From IMG/VR virus record IMGVR_UViG_3300025759_011127, positions 1-29,491 of that record: a stretch of 29,491 bases of DNA; one strand, 5' to 3'. Shown one piece after another: positions 25,225-29,491 of the stretch. Origin of the DNA: a virus. Each line of letters starts with the position of its first letter. Position 1 is the stretch's first letter. Below the pieces are notes generated by a model that was given only the letters and a program-made list of their open reading frames with translations, did no database searches and was not told where the DNA came from. The position numbers and the translations under genes are program-made.

Positions 25225-26058
25225 TTAAACAGAGCCTGTTTGTTTAATATGAACCTGTCCGTTGATGATATCAAAATAGAATATTCCGTAATCACCGTTC
25301 TCATCAGTGCCGTTCATATACAGATAGTTGTTAGCCCCTGAGACATAAATATCAGCGTGTGTTAGTAAGGTTTCACCATCAAATCTGAACCAAGGATCAT
25401 CGACTGAATCCCCGAAATCTGAGTGTGGCACTTCTGCAATGTATGTTTGCCCGTTTTTGATTGAGAACTCGAACTTGGCTGGAGCACCTTGTGTATTGGT
25501 TCCGTGTAGATATAAGTTGTTCCCAGACCCTGATATATAAACATCAGCATTGGTCATTAGAGTGTCGCCGTCAAATAGTAGTTCAGCGTCGTCGTCAATA
25601 TCAACAACTAGACCACCACCTTCAGCTATACTAGCACTTAGTAGTGCGAAGCTTTGACTGAGTGATGTATAGCTTGAACTTAGGGCGGCAAAGCTGGAAC
25701 TTAGCGAATGGTGACTTGAGCTTATGGTTGCGACATTGCTGGAAACATAAAAAATACTAGAACTCAACGAAGTTACGCTAGAGGATACAGAAGAACTAAG
25801 ACTGATAATCTCGGAAACATTGTTAGATATGCTTCCGCTCAGTACCAATATATTAGCTACGTTCCCAGAAATAGATGCACTTAGGTCTGAGACTGTTGTT
25901 GTTAGTCCAGTATTCGAATCTTCTAAAATATCTAACCTTTTTTCAAAAGCAGCAGAAACAATAGAACCAGTTGCATCACTGCTATCTAAAAAATCAACGA
26001 CTGCTTGTTGAAAGGCGTGATGCGCAGATACGTGCCCTAAGCCTCTAGCTTTCTTCAT
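25225..26058 (-). CDS. Fibre-type protein with Ser-rich heptads and duplicated C-terminal domain
   Basis: A 277-residue protein. Residues about 45-145 are a Ser-rich, heptad-like stretch with hydrophobic residues at regular spacing (LSASISGNVANILVLSGS..., cut here), typical of trimeric fibre shafts. Residues about 160-211 and 224-277 are two copies of one unit: DGDTLMTNADVYISGSGNN...NLYLHG and DGETLLTHADIYVSGANN...YLYMNG. No signal peptide or enzyme motif. The architecture suggests a virion fibre, collar or decoration protein with a tandem C-terminal tip. It abuts the next structural gene (no gap). Confidence 0.82.
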   Translation of the reverse strand: MKKARGLGHVSAHHAFQQAVVDFLDSSDATGSIVSAAFEKRLDILEDSNTGLTTTVSDLSASISGNVANILVLSGSISNNVSEIISLSSSVSSSVTSLSSSIFYVSSNVATISSSHHSLSSSFAALSSSYTSLSQSFALLSASIAEGGGLVVDIDDDAELLFDGDTLMTNADVYISGSGNNLYLHGTNTQGAPAKFEFSIKNGQTYIAEVPHSDFGDSVDDPWFRFDGETLLTHADIYVSGANNYLYMNGTDENGDYGIFYFDIINGQVHIKQTGSV

Positions 26059-26529
26059 TTACACGATTGCCTCACCACTACCACCATCATAACCAAGCGA
26101 TTTGTCGGTTAGATCTAAGCGATAGTGTCTATCGACATATCCGTAGATGTTAATAACGTTGTCGGAACTTGCTTTCGCATAGACTGTAGTGTTACCGTTA
26201 TGAGGGATACCTGGATATATTTGAGTAAGTCCTGTTTCTTTTGTTAGGATAATCTTGAAAGTTAGGTTAACGTCTGTGAAGGATCCATCACCACCTATCT
26301 CGACAGTCAGAGTGTGGTTTGAAGTGTTGCTGTGATTTGAAGCCCACAAGAATATTTCATCATGAGCATAATCAGTTGCTTGATGAATTAATCTTCCAGT
26401 TGTCGGAATATTGATTGGAACACTGGACGAATCACCAGATAAGTTAATACGACCGTGTCTTAGGGTTTTGAACTTATATGCTGTACCGTTAATATTTGGT
26501 ACTGATGGTTGGTTTCCTAGTTTAGCCAT
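26059..26529 (-). CDS. Small beta-rich virion protein
   Basis: A 156-residue protein with no signal peptide: an Asn/Pro N-terminus (KLGNQPSVPNINGTAYKFKT), then beta-strand-like segments (HTLTVEIGGDGSFTDVNLTF, NVINIYGYVDRHY). GGAG lies 8 nt before the ATG. Its stop is immediately followed by the fibre gene start, so the two are expressed together. Composition fits a virion-surface or decoration protein. Family not recognised. Confidence 0.75.
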   Translation of the reverse strand: MAKLGNQPSVPNINGTAYKFKTLRHGRINLSGDSSSVPINIPTTGRLIHQATDYAHDEIFLWASNHSNTSNHTLTVEIGGDGSFTDVNLTFKIILTKETGLTQIYPGIPHNGNTTVYAKASSDNVINIYGYVDRHYRLDLTDKSLGYDGGSGEAIV

Positions 26530-26570
26530 CTTTTGGACTCCATAGAGAATGTTTTAGAATAATATAAATA

Positions 26571-27467
26571 TTACTTTCCGAACATTTTGTCTAAAGAGTG
26601 CTTCATCCTATTCATCCACTTTTCGTCGATCTGAGTCCCAGAAGCAGGTTTATTGCTTTTTTCCCAGAGATTCATTTCAGCTAAAGCAATGCTTTTCTTA
26701 AGGAATACACGAATCGCAACGAGGGGAGAGGAAAGACCAACATTCTCTATAGCAGGGTAGCCAGCGAATATCAAACCGACAATCTTATGATCTTTGTTTA
26801 TGATTGCTGATCCGCTTGAGCCTGGTTTTGTTGGCAGTGTGTATACTGAGTACCCAAGTGTATGATATCCTGAGAAATATCCCTTGAAAATAAGAACTGA
26901 ACCAGGCCAGAAAAGACCGTGAGGTGCAGCAAGGTTTGTCACCATCTCACCACGCTCAGGTTCTTTGTCAGCAAGTCTCAGGGTTGTCAACCTCTTATAA
27001 ACATCGGAAACTTTTAGAAGACAGAGATCAAATCTTTTATTTGTCATAACGACTTCTGCGTTATAATGCTGACCTTCTAGATCTACAACCTTGAAGGTTG
27101 ATCCCTTATTCTTAATCATAATACCTTCTATGATCTGAACAGGTGGGATCTTATTTTCACAAGAGTGACCAGCAGTCATAACATAGGACACGTTATCAGA
27201 TACTTCACTATGAAAGACAAAAGAACCAGATGAAACATATCTCATATTGGCTTTTTGACACTTTCTTTCGCCTGTTTTAGGATCATTTCCACAACCCTCA
27301 AGCAAAACTGAGTGTTTTATTTGAGCAAATGCTTCTCTTGGTAGTGGCTTTTCAGACCACATATTAGAGACATTGACATTTACTGTTTTACAACCACTTG
27401 CGCAACTAGCAAGGCTGAGAAGCCCTACGATCAGAAACTTGACGTAAAGTGATGTTTTTTTCTTCAT
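26571..27467 (-). CDS. Exported trypsin-like serine protease, probable lipoprotein
   Basis: A 298-residue protein. Residues 1-26: Lys-rich start, hydrophobic helix and lipobox LASC (C22), with a second Cys at 26, so an exported, probably lipid-anchored protein. The protease fold follows: H101 in VMTAGHSC, D147 in RFDLCLLKV, and S218 in PGSSGSA (GxSG) give the chymotrypsin triad in the right order. GLIFAGYP fits the last strand. Substrate and cell location (outer or inner membrane) are unknown. It is transcribed divergently from the plus-strand cassette. Such secreted proteases are uncommon among T4-like phage core genes, so an accessory role at the host envelope is inferred. Confidence 0.87.
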   Translation of the reverse strand: MKKKTSLYVKFLIVGLLSLASCASGCKTVNVNVSNMWSEKPLPREAFAQIKHSVLLEGCGNDPKTGERKCQKANMRYVSSGSFVFHSEVSDNVSYVMTAGHSCENKIPPVQIIEGIMIKNKGSTFKVVDLEGQHYNAEVVMTNKRFDLCLLKVSDVYKRLTTLRLADKEPERGEMVTNLAAPHGLFWPGSVLIFKGYFSGYHTLGYSVYTLPTKPGSSGSAIINKDHKIVGLIFAGYPAIENVGLSSPLVAIRVFLKKSIALAEMNLWEKSNKPASGTQIDEKWMNRMKHSLDKMFGK

Positions 27468-27494
27468 AATAAAGTAAGTATGTTCCGCAGATAC

Positions 27495-27502
27495 TATTTA
27501 TC
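27495..27502 (-). promoter_or_regulatory. Candidate late promoter element of the protease gene
   Basis: GATAAATA on the minus strand, 28 nt ahead of the protease ATG, in the divergent gap. It matches the NATAAATA-type late element reported for T4-like marine phages and could serve the gp55-like sigma encoded here. Scattered copies inside genes show that chance matches occur. Confidence 0.35.
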
Positions 27503-27545
27503 CTCAGTAAATCAAATAATGATTTTCATTTGCGAGGAATAAAAA

Positions 27546-27800
27546 ATGAAGTCTAGTGTTCTACTATTCGGAGCTTTATTGTTCTCTAGTCCAAATCTAG
27601 ACTTCCCTGTCGTATGGGAAAAGATCGAAGGTAAATGGTCATACGTCGGTGAAGTCAAAGAGAAGACTCAAATCTTGTTTTGGCTGGAGAAAGAGACAAA
27701 AAGCCCAAATAAAAATCTACATACTAAAGAGATAAAGAAGATGCCTTTCATCACTTTGTCACCAAAAGGGGAGGTAGTTGATATAGAGCCTCTCCGCTAA
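27546..27800 (+). CDS. Small exported protein of unknown function
   Basis: An 84-residue protein with a hydrophobic N-terminus (KSSVLLFGALLFSS, signal-like) and a mixed-charge remainder with a WEKIEGKWSYVGE segment. GAGGA lies about 8 nt before the ATG. First gene of the rightward cassette; the next gene follows after 9 nt. No family is recognised. The divergent gap of 78 nt to the protease gene would have to hold both promoters. Confidence 0.72.
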   Translation: MKSSVLLFGALLFSSPNLDFPVVWEKIEGKWSYVGEVKEKTQILFWLEKETKSPNKNLHTKEIKKMPFITLSPKGEVVDIEPLR

Positions 27801-27809
27801 GGAGAGCTT

Positions 27810-28289
27810 ATGTTCAGTATCCTCGTATCTTCAAAACGAAAAGAAATACTTCTTGTTTTACTAGCGCTTTCAGGCGCAGTTTCATACTACTACTATGCTA
27901 TGGCGAATATTGAGTATCCGACCATAATCGCAAAGAAAAGTACTTTCTATACTCCAGGACAACACGACAACTGCAAGTGGGTTATCCACATCAGTGATGA
28001 AGTGACAACATTTCCTGGAGACACATCATCCGCACAAATAGGGATTCCAGAAGTCATTAAGGATGGCTACATTTCTGGAATCTTGCAGAGTGGTCCAGGA
28101 AACTCTTTATTGTTGGCTTTCAGTATGCCAAACCAGCCACCATCTTCTCCACCATTGATTATGACCTCATCATATGAAAAGGATAAGCTACCACTTCACA
28201 CAATGAAGTTCAGAGTTTTCAACAGCACTGCTTTGTCTATGACATTGTACTCAACATATGAAGAATGTATTCAGGCTACTATGAAATGA
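27810..28289 (+). CDS. Membrane-anchored or exported protein of unknown function
   Basis: A 159-residue protein with an N-terminal hydrophobic helix (about 12-29, EILLVLLALSGAVSYYYY), probably a signal anchor. The remainder is beta-like with two Cys (C54 in DNCKWVIH, and one near the C-terminus) that could form a disulfide outside the cytoplasm. AGGAG is 6 nt before the ATG. It ends in an ATGA overlap with the MopE/VWA gene, so the two are likely coupled. Function unknown. Confidence 0.78.
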   Translation: MFSILVSSKRKEILLVLLALSGAVSYYYYAMANIEYPTIIAKKSTFYTPGQHDNCKWVIHISDEVTTFPGDTSSAQIGIPEVIKDGYISGILQSGPGNSLLLAFSMPNQPPSSPPLIMTSSYEKDKLPLHTMKFRVFNSTALSMTLYSTYEECIQATMK

Positions 28290-29491
28290 AACGTCTTCTC
28301 TTTTTGAGTATCTTTGTTTTTTCTGCCTGCGAAGAAGATCGGCTTGTAAAGTTAGAATGCGTTCTTGGCGATAAACTCGTCTGTAACGAGTTTGGACAGA
28401 ACTTTCCAGCCGTTGATCCAGCCGACATCCCAGAGAGAACAGGTCAATGCTCTTATGGAACGAGAACCTGTACAATAAACGGCTGGGGAGAATGTGAGGG
28501 AGCAAAAGGACCAGAAGAAGAAGTTTGTGATGGGATTGATAACGATTGTGATATGACGATCGACGAAACCTACCCAGAAGAACATCAACTTTGCGGGTTC
28601 CAAGAAAATATAGACTACGGAGTTGGTATCTGCAAGCCAGGTGTTATGACCTGTTATAACGGCGTTCTGTATTGTGATGGTCACGTAGGACCTGATGATG
28701 AAATCTGTGATGGCGTTGATAACAACTGCAACGGAACTGTTGATGAGGGTATTGCTAATGCTACAGCGGTTGCCTGTTATGAAGGACCTGAAGGGACTCT
28801 AGCTGTTGGTGAGTGTCGAGCAGGCATTCGCTATTGTACTGACGGCAACTTTGGCGGTCCTTGTGATGGTCAGGTTTTACCAACTGCTGAAAGATGTGAT
28901 GACCTTGATAATGATTGTGACGGAGAAGTCGATGAAGGCTTTGATACCCGTGGTGTAGATTTGGTTTTTGTTATCGATATATCTGGTTCCTTCGATGACG
29001 AGATAGAGTCAATGATTTTAGGCATAACTCCTCTTTTAGACGACCCGATAACGAGCAGATTTCGTTTTGGACTAGTTGTTGTAGGTGCTAGGCAGGGTGA
29101 AGATATAAGACCGCATAATCTATACTCTAGAATGGTCTCTGATTTTGTTCCCGCTGATGAGTTCGTGGCGATTTTGGAAGCAGGCAGAATGATTGATAGT
29201 GCTGGGCAAGAACCAACCATTGATACAATGTACTGGGCAATGAACAGATACCCATTTTCGTGGAGACCAGAAGCACAAAAAGTTGTTATCACAATGACTG
29301 ATGAAATAGCCCAGACAATCACATCAATGACCTGCTTAGAAGTAGGAACTCACGCCGACAACTATGGATATGAGTTGTTTGTATTTGCCCTACAAGAGCA
29401 TCATAGGAGTTTCTTAGATTGTGTTGGTGGGAACAGAGACAGGCTTTATAGCCCAACTGCTAACTCTGAAACAGTATTCTATCAGATTAGG
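28286..29491 (+). CDS. Lipoprotein with MopE-like repeats and von Willebrand A domain (C-terminus cut by window edge)
   Basis: The frame runs 402 codons to the right edge with no stop. Residues 1-15: signal with lipobox FSAC. Then three MopE-like metal-binding repeats: CDGIDNDCDMTIDE (about 81-94), CDGVDNNCNGTVDEG (about 142-156), CDDLDNDCDGEVDEG (about 204-218). From about 225: VWA domain with DISGS, the MIDAS-type DxSxS metal site, then TIDTMYWAMNRY and KVVITMTDE. Such acidic CDGxDNDCDG repeats are common in surface proteins of myxobacterial and other deltaproteobacterial lineages. VWA domains bind proteins via a metal. A surface-adhesion or host-envelope role is inferred; the start overlaps the upstream stop. 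Confidence 0.88.
   Translation, partial: MKRLLFLSIFVFSACEEDRLVKLECVLGDKLVCNEFGQNFPAVDPADIPERTGQCSYGTRTCTINGWGECEGAKGPEEEVCDGIDNDCDMTIDETYPEEHQLCGFQENIDYGVGICKPGVMTCYNGVLYCDGHVGPDDEICDGVDNNCNGTVDEGIANATAVACYEGPEGTLAVGECRAGIRYCTDGNFGGPCDGQVLPTAERCDDLDNDCDGEVDEGFDTRGVDLVFVIDISGSFDDEIESMILGITPLLDDPITSRFRFGLVVVGARQGEDIRPHNLYSRMVSDFVPADEFVAILEAGRMIDSAGQEPTIDTMYWAMNRYPFSWRPEAQKVVITMTDEIAQTITSMTCLEVGTHADNYGYELFVFALQEHHRSFLDCVGGNRDRLYSPTANSETVFYQIR

Noticed and set aside
28251-29322. Minus-strand open frames opposite the VWA/MopE gene
   Set aside because: Shadows of a well-supported plus-strand coding frame; the acidic repeats create long antisense frames.
27468-29491. Right end as host chromosome flanking a prophage
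   Set aside because: No integrase, att site, tRNA boundary or composition break is seen; spacing and style match the phage genes. Kept as an alternative to test by read coverage.

Overview
This window reads as part of a large, strictly lytic, contractile-tailed (T4-superfamily) bacteriophage genome. Supporting features are a T4 gp6-like baseplate wedge protein directly followed upstream by a gp25-like wedge protein, an M23-peptidase baseplate or hub protein, a T4 gp55-like late sigma factor, a PIN-PhoH ATPase, a cluster of glycosyltransferases, and almost no intergenic space (many ATGA or GTGA start/stop overlaps). The gene mix resembles marine T4-like phages, but no photosynthesis gene is present. 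The host cannot be named. Lipobox-bearing proteins and a MopE-type metal-binding repeat protein suggest a bacterium with lipoproteins, possibly from a myxobacterial or other deltaproteobacterial-type lineage; this is inference only.

Layout, read on the minus strand from high to low coordinates. Positions 27467-20626 hold a secreted or lipoprotein serine protease, two small structural or fibre proteins (26529-25225), a small basic Cys-containing protein, a small coiled-coil protein, a 1089-residue multi-domain enzyme (ligase-like nucleotidyltransferase, possible PD-(D/E)XK-like core, HxGH cytidylyltransferase-like domain) and an acidic protein of unknown role. Positions 20625-20080 hold a repeat-bearing, A-tract-rich regulatory stretch, a near-consensus sigma70 promoter, a complete one-piece tmRNA gene (encoded tag ANDDFQLAQAA, encoded CCA, G3-U pair) and a strong intrinsic terminator. 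Positions 20022-13950 form a tightly packed operon: PIN-PhoH, a zincin metallopeptidase, a Cas4/RecB-like Fe-S nuclease and three glycosyltransferases. Positions 13893-1 form another packed operon: small conserved proteins including an FmdB-type zinc ribbon, the late sigma factor, then the baseplate and tail block (M23 hub protein, 317-aa protein, 1827-aa giant protein, gp25, gp6, a DNRLRE-type protein, a LamG-like protein cut by the window edge).

On the plus strand, from 27546 to the right edge, a divergent cassette encodes three exported or membrane-anchored proteins. The last is a lipoprotein with three MopE-like acidic repeats and a von Willebrand A domain; it runs off the window.

The most unusual elements are the phage-borne tmRNA with its repeat-rich upstream region, the multi-enzyme 1089-aa fusion, and the divergent envelope-directed set of lipoproteins (serine protease on one side, VWA/MopE on the other).
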